Assembly: GCF_030580955.1 (NCBI RefSeq)
Contig: NZ_JAUQON010000004.1
Span: 1 to 64,000, forward strand
Length of the DNA stretch: 64,000 nucleotides
From: Hymenobacter convexus
Lineage (GTDB): Bacteria; Bacteroidota; Bacteroidia; Cytophagales; Hymenobacteraceae
Direction: 5' to 3'
The position numbers were made by a program, and so were the translations under genes. Below are positions 43,074 to 50,843 of the stretch, piece after piece. How positions within the stretch are numbered: position 1 is the first letter of the stretch; each line of letters opens with the position of its first letter. The notes beneath the pieces were generated by a model that saw only the letters and a program-made list of their open reading frames with translations, ran no database searches and had not been told where the DNA came from.

Positions 43074-44066
43074 CTACACGCCTACGCCTTCTTCCAGTAC
43101 GCTTTCCACCCAGCCCTTGCCCCAGTCGTCGAGTTCCTGTTGGCTCCAGAGTTGCGGGTAGAAAATGCGGCGCTGGAACTTGGGAGGCAGGTAGTTGCGC
43201 CAGTTGGTGCCGCCGGTGGCGGCCACGTCGGTCGGGTTGCGGTGCAGGTAGCGCACCGCCGATTTGAAGTGCATCAGGGGCCAGTTCACGTTCACGCTCA
43301 CGTCGAGTTGGCGCATGGCGCGCACCAGGCGGGGGTGGTGCTGGTCCTCGGCGGGCAGGCGCTGCACCACGGCCCACACGTTGCGGTCGTGGAAAGCTGC
43401 GGCGTGGCGCACGAGGTCGTCCGTGTACTTGCGCTCGAACTCAATGAGGGTGAGGGCTTTGGCACCGCTGGATTCGATGGTGGCACCCGCTTTCCAATAG
43501 ATACAGCCCAGGAGCTGGTCAAAATCATGGGCCGAGGCCTCGCCCAGGGTTTGGCGCTTCACCTGGTCGGTGAGGTTTTCGAGGGCGGTGCTGGCAATCT
43601 CAATCATACGGTATTGCACACTCTGAAAGCCCGACGCCGGCATGAGTGCCATGCGGAAATCGAGAAATTGCTGCTTGTCCATCCCGTCCACCATCACATC
43701 GAAGGAATCGATGAGGTTATCGAAATAGCGGTTGATGCGGCCCAGGCGGAGCACCACTTCGCCCAGCGTGGGCTTTTGGAGGTTACCAATTTGCTCGTAC
43801 TCGCAGAGACAGAGCTTGAAATATAGCTCCGAAATCTGGTGGTACATGATGAAAATCCGCTCATCGGGCAGGTTGGTGAGCGGGCGCTGCAGGGAGAGTA
43901 ACGTGTCTAACTCAATATAATCCCAGTAGTTGATGTACTTGGCGTGGTAGAGGCCTTCAAGGTAAGCGGCCAGGTCTTGGCCGTCGGGGACGTATTTTTC
44001 CTGAAGCCGGCGCAACTGCGCCAGCACGGCCGGAGAAAATTCGTCCGGGGCGGGAGGGGCGGACAT
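43074..44066 (-). CDS. kynA: Tryptophan 2,3-dioxygenase
   Basis: 330 residues from ATG 44066 (MSAPPAPDEF); upstream frame is GC-biased noise. Typical family features are YHQISELYFKLCLCEYEQ, FDVMVDGMDKQQFLDFR, GFQSVQYRMIE and LMHFKSAVRYLHRNPTDVAATGGTNWRNYL, the last containing the haem-proximal histidine and the TGGT loop. The enzyme opens the indole ring of tryptophan to N-formylkynurenine with oxygen. No other kynurenine-pathway gene is nearby. Confidence 0.93.
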   Translation of the reverse strand: MSAPPAPDEFSPAVLAQLRRLQEKYVPDGQDLAAYLEGLYHAKYINYWDYIELDTLLSLQRPLTNLPDERIFIMYHQISELYFKLCLCEYEQIGNLQKPTLGEVVLRLGRINRYFDNLIDSFDVMVDGMDKQQFLDFRMALMPASGFQSVQYRMIEIASTALENLTDQVKRQTLGEASAHDFDQLLGCIYWKAGATIESSGAKALTLIEFERKYTDDLVRHAAAFHDRNVWAVVQRLPAEDQHHPRLVRAMRQLDVSVNVNWPLMHFKSAVRYLHRNPTDVAATGGTNWRNYLPPKFQRRIFYPQLWSQQELDDWGKGWVESVLEEGVGV

Positions 44067-44296
44067 GTTGGGGGAGGGTGGGGTGAGGTGGGGAAATGCC
44101 TTGGGTGGAGGCGCGACAAATATCGTCAAAATACTGTGGTTACAATGACCAATAGTAAGCGGCGTGCCGAACAATTTGCAACGGTTCTGCTTTCCCGCCG
44201 TCTTTGCCCCTCAGATACCGGGCCAATTATGGCCCGGCCGCACGCGCCGGCCTGTCCGGCGCCGGGGCGGTTGGCCCGGATTCAGGCGCCATCCGC

Positions 44297-44304
44297 TACT
44301 TTTA
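44297..44304 (+). promoter_or_regulatory. Putative -7 element (TACTTTTA) of the serine dehydratase gene
   Basis: Matches TAnnTTTG except at the last base, 31 bp before ATG 44335. Confidence 0.35.
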
Positions 44305-44334
44305 GCCCCGCAATCCTCCAGCAGAGCCCCGCGC

Positions 44335-45015
44335 ATGGCCGAAAAATCCAGTATTTTTGATATGATTGGTCCGGTGATGATTGGGCCGAGCTCGTCGCAC
44401 ACGGCGGGGGTGGTGCGCATTGCCCGCGCGGCCATCCGCATTCTGGGCGCGCTGCCCACCGAGGCGGTCATCACGTTCTACAACTCGTTTGCGCGCACCT
44501 ACGAAGGCCACGGCTCCGACCGCGCCATTGTAGCCGGCCTGCTGGGCTACGCGCCCGACGACACCCGCATCCGCACGGCCTTCGACCACGCGGCCGAAGC
44601 GGGCTTGCAGTTTACGTTCCAAAGCGTGGGCAATGCCTCCACCATGCACCCCAACACCATCAAGCTGAATCTGCTGGACGGCGCCACCGGGCACCGCGTG
44701 GAAGTGGTGGGCCAGAGCCGCGGCGGCGGCGTGATTCGCATCGTGGAGGTGGACGGTTTTCCGGCCGATTTTTCGGGCTCGCTGCACACGCTCATCATCG
44801 ATGCCAACGACGTGCCCGGCTCCATTGCTTTTATTGCGTCCGTCATTGCCCACGACCAGTGCAACATTGCCACCATGTTTGTGAGCCGCAAGGGCCGCAA
44901 CGACGCCGCCCGGCAGTTTATCGAGATGGATAGCCCCATCAAGGAAATAACGCTGGCTTACCTGCAGCAGCTGAGCTGGGTGCAGCGCATTACTTACATT
45001 CCGACGCTGGACTAG
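44335..45015 (+). CDS. sdaAB: L-serine ammonia-lyase, beta subunit with ACT domain
   Basis: 226 residues from ATG 44335 (MAEKSSIFDMIGPVMIGPSSSHTAG). The SDH-beta domain carries GPSSSHTAGVVRIA, ITFYNSFARTYEGHGSDRAIVAGLLG and HPNTIKLNL; the C-terminal half is an ACT domain (HTLIIDANDVPGSIAFIASVI...NIATMFVSRKG), usual for the regulatory part. Together with the alpha subunit (not in this window), it deaminates serine to pyruvate with an Fe-S cluster. Confidence 0.9.
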   Translation: MAEKSSIFDMIGPVMIGPSSSHTAGVVRIARAAIRILGALPTEAVITFYNSFARTYEGHGSDRAIVAGLLGYAPDDTRIRTAFDHAAEAGLQFTFQSVGNASTMHPNTIKLNLLDGATGHRVEVVGQSRGGGVIRIVEVDGFPADFSGSLHTLIIDANDVPGSIAFIASVIAHDQCNIATMFVSRKGRNDAARQFIEMDSPIKEITLAYLQQLSWVQRITYIPTLD

Positions 45016-45083
45016 CGCGGCCGGTGTAATAAAAACCGAAATTTGCCGATTACTCTTTCTCCGACACCCCACTTTTCTGCAAG

Positions 45084-46610
45084 ATGAAACGACGGACTAC
45101 TTCTTCGGCGCTCCGGCGCCGGGCGCTGGCTGGGCTGGCGGCCACCGTGCTGCTGGCCCCTGCCGCGAGGGCCCAAACAACGGCCGCCCCGCCGGCCAGC
45201 GCCCTCAGCAACGCGGCCCAGGTGCCCACCGGCCCCTGGTCGCTCCAACGGGCCGTGGACTACGCCCTGGCCCACAACCTCAACGTGCGCCTGAGTGAGC
45301 TGCAGGCGCAAAACAACGCGCAGGTGCTGCGCCAGAGCCGGGCCGCGCTTCTGCCCTCGGCCAACCTGAGCGCCTCGCAGAGCTGGCAGTATGGCACGAG
45401 CGTGAACCCGCTCACCTTCGAGTTTCAGAGCAACACGGTGCGGGCCAATAACCTGGCGGGCGTGGCGCAGGTCACGCTATTTCAGGGTTTTCAGCTGCGC
45501 AATACCATCAAGCGCAATGACTTGGACTACAAGGCCAGCCTGGCCGACATCGAAAAGGCACGTAACGACCTGAGTTTGAACGTAGCCTCAGCTTTCCTGC
45601 AGCTGGTGCTGGCTCAGGAGCTGGTGCGGGCGAACCAGACGCGAGTGGAAAGCGACAACGCCCAGATTACGCGCACCAAAATTCTGCTCAAAGCCGGCAG
45701 CATACCGGAGAGCACGCTGCTCGACAGCCAGTCGCAGCTGGCCACCGATGAGTTGAATGTGGTGACGGCCCAAAACCAGGCCACCCTGGCCCGGCTCTCG
45801 CTGATGCAGTTGCTTAACCTCGACGCCTCAACGGCCAAAAACTTCGAGATTGAGGTGCCGCAGTTTCCCGACCCCGACGAGGAGTCGCCGTTGGCGCTCG
45901 ACCTGGACCAAACCTACCAAAGCGCCGCAGGCCGGCTGCCCGAAATCAAGGCGGCCGAGCTGCGGGTGGAGAGCGCACGGCGCGGCACCGACCTGGCCCG
46001 CGGCGGCTACTACCCGCGCCTGGCCCTGACGGGGCAGGTGTTTTCGGGCTATTCGTCGGTGCGCACGGTTACGTCAATTGGCAACGACTCGACGGCCCGG
46101 CGCTCCACGTTTTTTGTGAACAACGGCGGGGTGCAGACCCCGCTCACCGTGACAACTTACCAGCGAAACATCATTAGCCTGCCGCAAGGCTTCTGGGACC
46201 AGCTAAACAAGAACCTGGGCCAGCAGATTCAGTTCTCGCTCAACATTCCGGTATTCAACGGCCTGCAGGTGCGCACAGGCGTGCAGCGGTCCATCATCAA
46301 CGAGCAGGCCCAGAGCGTGCGCGCCGAGCAGGCCCGCCTCACGCTGCGCCAAAGCATCGAGCAGGCCTACGCCGATGCCCGCGCCGCCCAGCTGCAGTAC
46401 GCCGCCGCCAAACGTCAGGTAATGGCCCTCACGCTCACGCAGCGCAACTCGGAAATCCGCTTCAACAACGGCCTGCTCAACGGCACCGAGTTCAACATCA
46501 CCAAAAACAACCTGACTTTCGCCGAATCGAACCGCATTCAGGCCAAGTACAGCTACATTTTCCGGCGCAAGGTGCTCGATTTTTATCAGGGCAAGCCTCT
46601 TTCTCTTTAA
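45084..46610 (+). CDS. TolC-family outer-membrane efflux protein
   Basis: 508 residues from ATG 45084; signal peptide AGLAATVLLAPAARAQ. Two TolC-type repeats of long alpha-helical coiled coils with beta strands (SLQRAVDYALAHNLNVRLSELQAQ; FSLNIPVFNGLQVRTGVQRSIIN; LTLRQSIEQAYADARAAQLQ). TolC proteins trimerise to form the outer-membrane channel of efflux pumps. Followed by an adaptor gene 101 bp further on; the inner-membrane pump component is not in the window. Confidence 0.93.
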   Translation: MKRRTTSSALRRRALAGLAATVLLAPAARAQTTAAPPASALSNAAQVPTGPWSLQRAVDYALAHNLNVRLSELQAQNNAQVLRQSRAALLPSANLSASQSWQYGTSVNPLTFEFQSNTVRANNLAGVAQVTLFQGFQLRNTIKRNDLDYKASLADIEKARNDLSLNVASAFLQLVLAQELVRANQTRVESDNAQITRTKILLKAGSIPESTLLDSQSQLATDELNVVTAQNQATLARLSLMQLLNLDASTAKNFEIEVPQFPDPDEESPLALDLDQTYQSAAGRLPEIKAAELRVESARRGTDLARGGYYPRLALTGQVFSGYSSVRTVTSIGNDSTARRSTFFVNNGGVQTPLTVTTYQRNIISLPQGFWDQLNKNLGQQIQFSLNIPVFNGLQVRTGVQRSIINEQAQSVRAEQARLTLRQSIEQAYADARAAQLQYAAAKRQVMALTLTQRNSEIRFNNGLLNGTEFNITKNNLTFAESNRIQAKYSYIFRRKVLDFYQGKPLSL

Positions 46611-46625
46611 TCATTTAACAAGTAG

Positions 46626-46697
46626 CATTTATCATTTAACAGACCGTTGTTTTCTGGCTGATAAGCAGATAGGCTGTTGAATGTTAACTGATAAATG
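46626..46697. repeat. AT-rich inverted repeat between tolC-like and adaptor genes
   Basis: 46626-46641 pairs with 46682-46697 (15 of 16 bases), 40-nt loop. TGTTGAATG is repeated directly (46675-46683, 46696-46704). The element spans most of the 101-bp spacer and could attenuate or process the shared transcript. Confidence 0.55.
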
Positions 46698-46711
46698 TTG
46701 AATGAAACCTT

Positions 46712-48103
46712 ATGAAAAACAACCGTTTACTCTACATTCTCCTGGGACTGGTGCTCGTGCTGATGGTGGGCTACTCCGTCGCCAAGAAAAAAGGCTGGGT
46801 GGGCAAAGCCGCCGGCGTGGAAGTGCTGGTATCGAAAGCCGGACCCGCCAACATCGTAGAAAAAGTAAGCGCCTCGGGCAAGGTGCAGCCCGAGACCGAG
46901 GTGAAAATTTCGCCTGACGTATCGGGCGAAATCACCGAGCTATATGTGCAGGAAGGCGACTCGGTGCGGAAAGGCCAGCTGCTGCTGCGCATTCGGCCCG
47001 ACAACTACCAGGCCCAGGTGAACATGCAAAGCGCCCAGGTGGGCACCCAGCGCGCCAACGTAGGCCAGGCCCAGGCCCGCCTGCAGCAACTGATGGCTTC
47101 GGCCAAACAGACGGAGCTCACCTACCGCCGCAACGCTTCGCTGTATAAGCAGAAAGTGATTTCGCAGGCCGACTACGAGGCCAGCCAGGCGGCCTACAAT
47201 GCCTCGCAGGAAGAAATCAACAGTGCCCGCCAGCAAATCCGGGCCTCGCAAAGCACCGTGAACGCCGCCTCGGCCTCGCTGGAAGAAGCTCGCAAAAACC
47301 TCAACAAAACCACCATCTACGCCCCGGTGAGCGGCACGGTGAGCAAGCTTAACGTGAAAAAAGGTGAGCGGGTGGTGGGCACCACCCAAATGGCCGGCAC
47401 CGAAATCATGCGCATCGCCAACCTCAACAACATGGAGGTGCGCGTGAACGTGAACGAAAACGACGTGAACAACGTGAACCTTGGCGACTCGGTGGAAGTG
47501 GAAGTAGACGCTTACAGCAGCACGGACGAGAAGTTCCGCGGCCTCGTCACCAACATTGCCAACACGGCCAAAGACGCCCTCACCACCGAAGCGGTGACCG
47601 AGTTCGAGGTGCGCATCCGGCTGCTGCCGGAGAGCTACAAGCACTTGGTGCGCACCGTGCGCGGCCAAACCATCGTGCCGTTCCGCCCGGGCATGACGGC
47701 TTCGGTCGACATCATTACCGACCGCAAAAACGGTGTGTTGAGTGTGCCGCTGGCCGCTGTGACGACGCGCTCCGATTCGGCGGCCCTAAAGGCGGAAAAG
47801 AAGGCTGATGAGGCCGGCCCCACCAAGGGCCGGGTGGTGGAAAAGCCGACGGCCAAAGCCGAAATTCAGGAAGTGGTGTTTCTCGTGAAAGACGGCAAGG
47901 CGGTGATGACGCCCGTGAAAACCGGCATCAGCGACTTCCAGAGCATTGAAATCCTGAGCGGCGTGCAGGCCGGCGACCAGGTGGTGAGCGGGCCGTTTCG
48001 GGCCGTGTCCAAGACGCTTAAGGACAAAGCAGTGGTCGACATTAAGGATGAAAAGACGCTGAACAAAGAGGCCTTGAAAGATAGCCCCGACGCCGACAAA
48101 TAA
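46712..48103 (+). CDS. Periplasmic adaptor of an efflux pump (MacA/HlyD-like)
   Basis: 463 residues from ATG 46712. One N-terminal membrane anchor (LLYILLGLVLVLMVGYSVA), lipoyl-like half-motifs (VKISPDVSGEITELYVQEGDSVRKGQLLLRI...TTIYAPVSGTVSKLNVKKGERVVG), a coiled-coil hairpin between (about 110-200), and the beta-barrel region. It bridges an inner-membrane pump to a TolC-type channel; the preceding TolC gene is its likely partner. The C-terminal 80 residues are charged and low in complexity. Confidence 0.92.
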   Translation: MKNNRLLYILLGLVLVLMVGYSVAKKKGWVGKAAGVEVLVSKAGPANIVEKVSASGKVQPETEVKISPDVSGEITELYVQEGDSVRKGQLLLRIRPDNYQAQVNMQSAQVGTQRANVGQAQARLQQLMASAKQTELTYRRNASLYKQKVISQADYEASQAAYNASQEEINSARQQIRASQSTVNAASASLEEARKNLNKTTIYAPVSGTVSKLNVKKGERVVGTTQMAGTEIMRIANLNNMEVRVNVNENDVNNVNLGDSVEVEVDAYSSTDEKFRGLVTNIANTAKDALTTEAVTEFEVRIRLLPESYKHLVRTVRGQTIVPFRPGMTASVDIITDRKNGVLSVPLAAVTTRSDSAALKAEKKADEAGPTKGRVVEKPTAKAEIQEVVFLVKDGKAVMTPVKTGISDFQSIEILSGVQAGDQVVSGPFRAVSKTLKDKAVVDIKDEKTLNKEALKDSPDADK

Positions 48104-48128
48104 GGCCCAACCGGCCTGCTGCCTGCCC

Positions 48129-48165
48129 CGAACGTCATGCTGTGCGCCGCGCGGCATGACGTTCG
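48129..48165. terminator. Perfect 12-bp inverted repeat after the adaptor gene
   Basis: 48129-48140 and 48154-48165 (CGAACGTCATGC and its complement), loop 13 nt, GC-rich. It is followed by TGCTTTCTTTG and lies between two genes on the same strand, so it is likely a terminator; the arms resemble the start of a common dispersed repeat (AACGTCATGCTG). Confidence 0.55.
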
Positions 48166-48207
48166 TGCTTTCTTTGCGTCCGACTTCCCACCCCAATTGC
48201 TCTTCTC

Positions 48208-49197
48208 TTGGAAAAAATTGCCATGCTCGGCGGCGGCTCCTGGGCCACTGCGCTTACGAAGATTCTCAGCGAAAACGGCGCGCGCGTCGACTGGTGGCTG
48301 CGCTCGAAGGACGACGTGCAGCACCTGCTGCGCACCCGCCACAACCCGCGCTACCTCTCGGCGGTGCAGTTCGATTTGAACCGCGTGTACCCCACCACCG
48401 ACCTGGAGGATGCCATTGAGGAGGCCGACTGGCTGGTGCTGGCCGTGCCCGCCGCCTTCGTGCAGCCGGTGCTCGATAAGCTCGACCGCGACGCGCTGAA
48501 GCACAAGCGCGTGGTGTCGGCCATCAAGGGCATGATTCCGGGTAAAAACCAGCTCGTGACCGACTACGTGGCCGAGCGGTTCCGGCTGGGGCGGCACCAG
48601 CTGGGCGTCATCGCCGGGCCGTGCCACGCCGAAGAAGTGGCGCTGGAAAAGCAGAGCTACCTCACCATCGGCTCGCCCGACGCGGGGCTGGCCTTGGAGT
48701 TTTGCGAGCTGCTGCGTAACCGTTTCGTGAGCGCCCACCCGGCCGCCGACCTCGACGGCATCGAGTATTGCGCGGTGATGAAAAACATCATTGCCCTCAC
48801 CGGCGGCATCGCCCACGGCCTGGGCTACGGCGACAACTTCCTGGCCGTGCTGGTGAGCAACGCGGTGCAGGAAATCCGCCGTTTCCTGCAGGCCATGAAC
48901 CCGCAGCCGCGCGACTTGTCGGCCTCGGCCTACCTCGGCGATTTGCTGGTGACGGCCTACTCGCAGTTTTCGCGCAACCGCACTTTCGGGAGCATGGTGG
49001 GCCGGGGCTATTCCGTAAAATCGGCGCAGTTGGAAATGAACATGGTGGCCGAGGGCTACTACGCCGTAAAGTCCATCCACGAGCTAAACAAAAAGCTCAA
49101 GGTGACCATGCCGATTACGGAAGCGGCTTATAACATTCTGTATGAGCGGATTTCGCCGGCCGTGGAGCTCGAGATTTTGAAAGAGAAGCTGCGGTGA
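48208..49197 (+). CDS. gpsA: Glycerol-3-phosphate dehydrogenase [NAD(P)+]
   Basis: 329 residues from TTG 48208 ((M)EKIAMLGGGSWATALTKILSENG). TTG is preferred because starting at the next ATG (48223) would remove the first strand of the Rossmann fold GGGSWATAL. Other family segments are IKGMIPGKNQLVTDYV, GPCHAEEVAL, YCAVMKNIIALTGGIAHGLGYGDN and TFGSMVGRGYS. It reduces dihydroxyacetone phosphate to sn-glycerol 3-phosphate for phospholipids. The next gene overlaps its stop by 4 bp. Confidence 0.95.
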   Translation: MEKIAMLGGGSWATALTKILSENGARVDWWLRSKDDVQHLLRTRHNPRYLSAVQFDLNRVYPTTDLEDAIEEADWLVLAVPAAFVQPVLDKLDRDALKHKRVVSAIKGMIPGKNQLVTDYVAERFRLGRHQLGVIAGPCHAEEVALEKQSYLTIGSPDAGLALEFCELLRNRFVSAHPAADLDGIEYCAVMKNIIALTGGIAHGLGYGDNFLAVLVSNAVQEIRRFLQAMNPQPRDLSASAYLGDLLVTAYSQFSRNRTFGSMVGRGYSVKSAQLEMNMVAEGYYAVKSIHELNKKLKVTMPITEAAYNILYERISPAVELEILKEKLR

Positions 49198-49505
49198 GAA
49201 AGTTACTCGCCGGAGCGGCAATAGCGCTTGCTTTGGCCATGGCGCTACTTGGAACTCATGTCAGTTTAATCACTGGGATGGCTCCGGTTATGGCGTTTGC
49301 TGCGTTGGCGGTTTGGCTTGTGCTGGCAATTGTTTGCCTTCGCGCCTCGCTTGTTGGAAACACAGTATTGCGCATGTTGCTGCCCGTGTTTTTTCTGATA
49401 CTCACGTTTCTTGTTTATGGCTCTGGCTTACAGCACCTGATGCAAAAACGTTATGAGAAAGAGGGATTTCCTCGCCGATATTACCAGTGGGATACCACTA
49501 AATGA
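49194..49505 (+). CDS. Small membrane protein
   Basis: 103 residues from GTG 49194, which shares GTGA with the gpsA stop, so translation is coupled. Three hydrophobic segments (LLAGAAIALALAMALLGTHVSLI; MAPVMAFAALAVWLVLAIVCL; VLRMLLPVFFLILTFLVYGSGL) and a charged cytoplasmic tail. The codon use is visibly less GC-rich than in the neighbours. No family recognised. Confidence 0.62.
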   Translation: MRKLLAGAAIALALAMALLGTHVSLITGMAPVMAFAALAVWLVLAIVCLRASLVGNTVLRMLLPVFFLILTFLVYGSGLQHLMQKRYEKEGFPRRYYQWDTTK

Positions 49506-49530
49506 TGACATACAGTTAGAAGAAGTGCTT

Positions 49531-50403
49531 ATGAGAGTCGTCGGCTTCACCTTCATCCGCAACGCCGTTAAATTCGATTATCCAGCCGTCGAAAGCATCA
49601 ATTCGTTGCTGCCGCTGTGCGATGAAGTAGTCGTAGCCGTCGGCAATTCTGAAGACGAAACCCTAGCCCTGGTCAGAGGCCTCAATTCTCCTAAAATCCG
49701 CATCATCGAAACCACCTGGGATGACTCCCTGCGCGAGGGCGGCCGGGTGCTGGCCGTGGAAACCGACAAGGCCCTGGCCGCCGTTCCCGCCGATGCCGAC
49801 TGGGCCATTTACCTGCAGGCCGATGAGGTGCTGCACGAGGCCGATTACCCGGCCATCCGGGCCGGCATGGAGCGGTGGAAGAACGATAAAACCGTGGATG
49901 GCCTGCTGCTGAACTACCGCCACTTTTATGGCTCCTACGACTACGTGGGCGACTCCTACCGTTGGTACCGCCGCGAAATTCGCATCGTGCGGCCCGGCAT
50001 CGGCGTGTATTCGTACCGCGACGCGCAGGGCTTCCGCAAGGCCGATAACCAAAAGCTGTGCGTGAAACTCCTCGACGCCACCGTACACCATTACGGCTGG
50101 GTGAAGGCGCCCGCCGCCATGCAGCGCAAGCAGGAAACCTTCAATAAACTGTGGCATTCCGACGACTGGGTGGCCCAGAACGTGGCGCCCGCCGCCGAGT
50201 TCGACTACAGCCAGGTTGATTCGCTGCAGCGCTTCACCGGCACCCATCCGGCCGTGATGGCGGGCCGCATTCGGGAGCAAAACTGGCAGTATGACCACGA
50301 CATGTCCCGCAACCGCTACCGCCTCAAAGACCGGCTGAAGCACTGGTTGGAGCAAGCCACCGGCTACCGCCTGGGCGAATACCGCAATTACCAACTGGTT
50401 TAA
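49531..50403 (+). CDS. Family 2 glycosyltransferase
   Basis: 290 residues from ATG 49531 (MRVVGFTFIRNAVKFDYPAVESI), whose context fits GT2 proteins of the WaaE/KdtX type. The GT-A core has LCDEVVVAVGNSEDET and IYLQADEVLHEADY in place of the canonical DxD. A C-terminal part of about 80 residues is charged. The acceptor and sugar donor are not deducible. It lies 25 bp after the small membrane-protein gene and just before a DMT transporter gene, all on one strand. Confidence 0.88.
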   Translation: MRVVGFTFIRNAVKFDYPAVESINSLLPLCDEVVVAVGNSEDETLALVRGLNSPKIRIIETTWDDSLREGGRVLAVETDKALAAVPADADWAIYLQADEVLHEADYPAIRAGMERWKNDKTVDGLLLNYRHFYGSYDYVGDSYRWYRREIRIVRPGIGVYSYRDAQGFRKADNQKLCVKLLDATVHHYGWVKAPAAMQRKQETFNKLWHSDDWVAQNVAPAAEFDYSQVDSLQRFTGTHPAVMAGRIREQNWQYDHDMSRNRYRLKDRLKHWLEQATGYRLGEYRNYQLV

Positions 50404-50414
50404 TTCCGTCGCGT

Positions 50415-50840
50415 ATGAACTGGCTGCCGCTTGCCCTGCTCACTGCTTTTTGCCTAGCGCTCTACAACCTGTTCATTAAGCTGGCTTCTAATCATCTGCC
50501 GCCGGCCGTGGGCGCGGTGGTATTGCAGCTGGTGGCCGCCGCATTGGGAGCCGGGTGGCTGCTGCACCTCAAGCTGCAAGGCGCGCCGCTGCCGCTGAGC
50601 CCGCGCGGGCTGGGGCTGGCGGCTTTGGCCGGGCTGGGGGTGGGGCTGGCCGAAATCCTGACCTTCGCGGTGTTTCAGCGCGGCGTAAACGCGTCGGTGG
50701 GCACGCCCATTATTGTGGGGGGCTCGGTGCTGCTCACGGCGCTGATGGGCCTGGCCTTTCTGCGCGAAACCCTTTCATTGGCCCAGTTGGGTGGGCTGGT
50801 GCTGATTGTGGCCGGTATTGCTTTGGTTGCGCGGGGTTAG
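50415..50840 (+). CDS. Half-size DMT/EamA-type transporter
   Basis: 141 residues from ATG 50415, about four to five membrane segments; the pattern IIVGGSVLLTALMGLAFLRETLSLAQLGGLVLIVAGIALV is the C-terminal half of an EamA unit. Such short proteins form dimers (EmrE-like or ArnE/F-like), with unknown substrates. It starts 12 bp after the glycosyltransferase. Confidence 0.88.
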   Translation: MNWLPLALLTAFCLALYNLFIKLASNHLPPAVGAVVLQLVAAALGAGWLLHLKLQGAPLPLSPRGLGLAALAGLGVGLAEILTFAVFQRGVNASVGTPIIVGGSVLLTALMGLAFLRETLSLAQLGGLVLIVAGIALVARG

Positions 50841-50843
50841 GTG

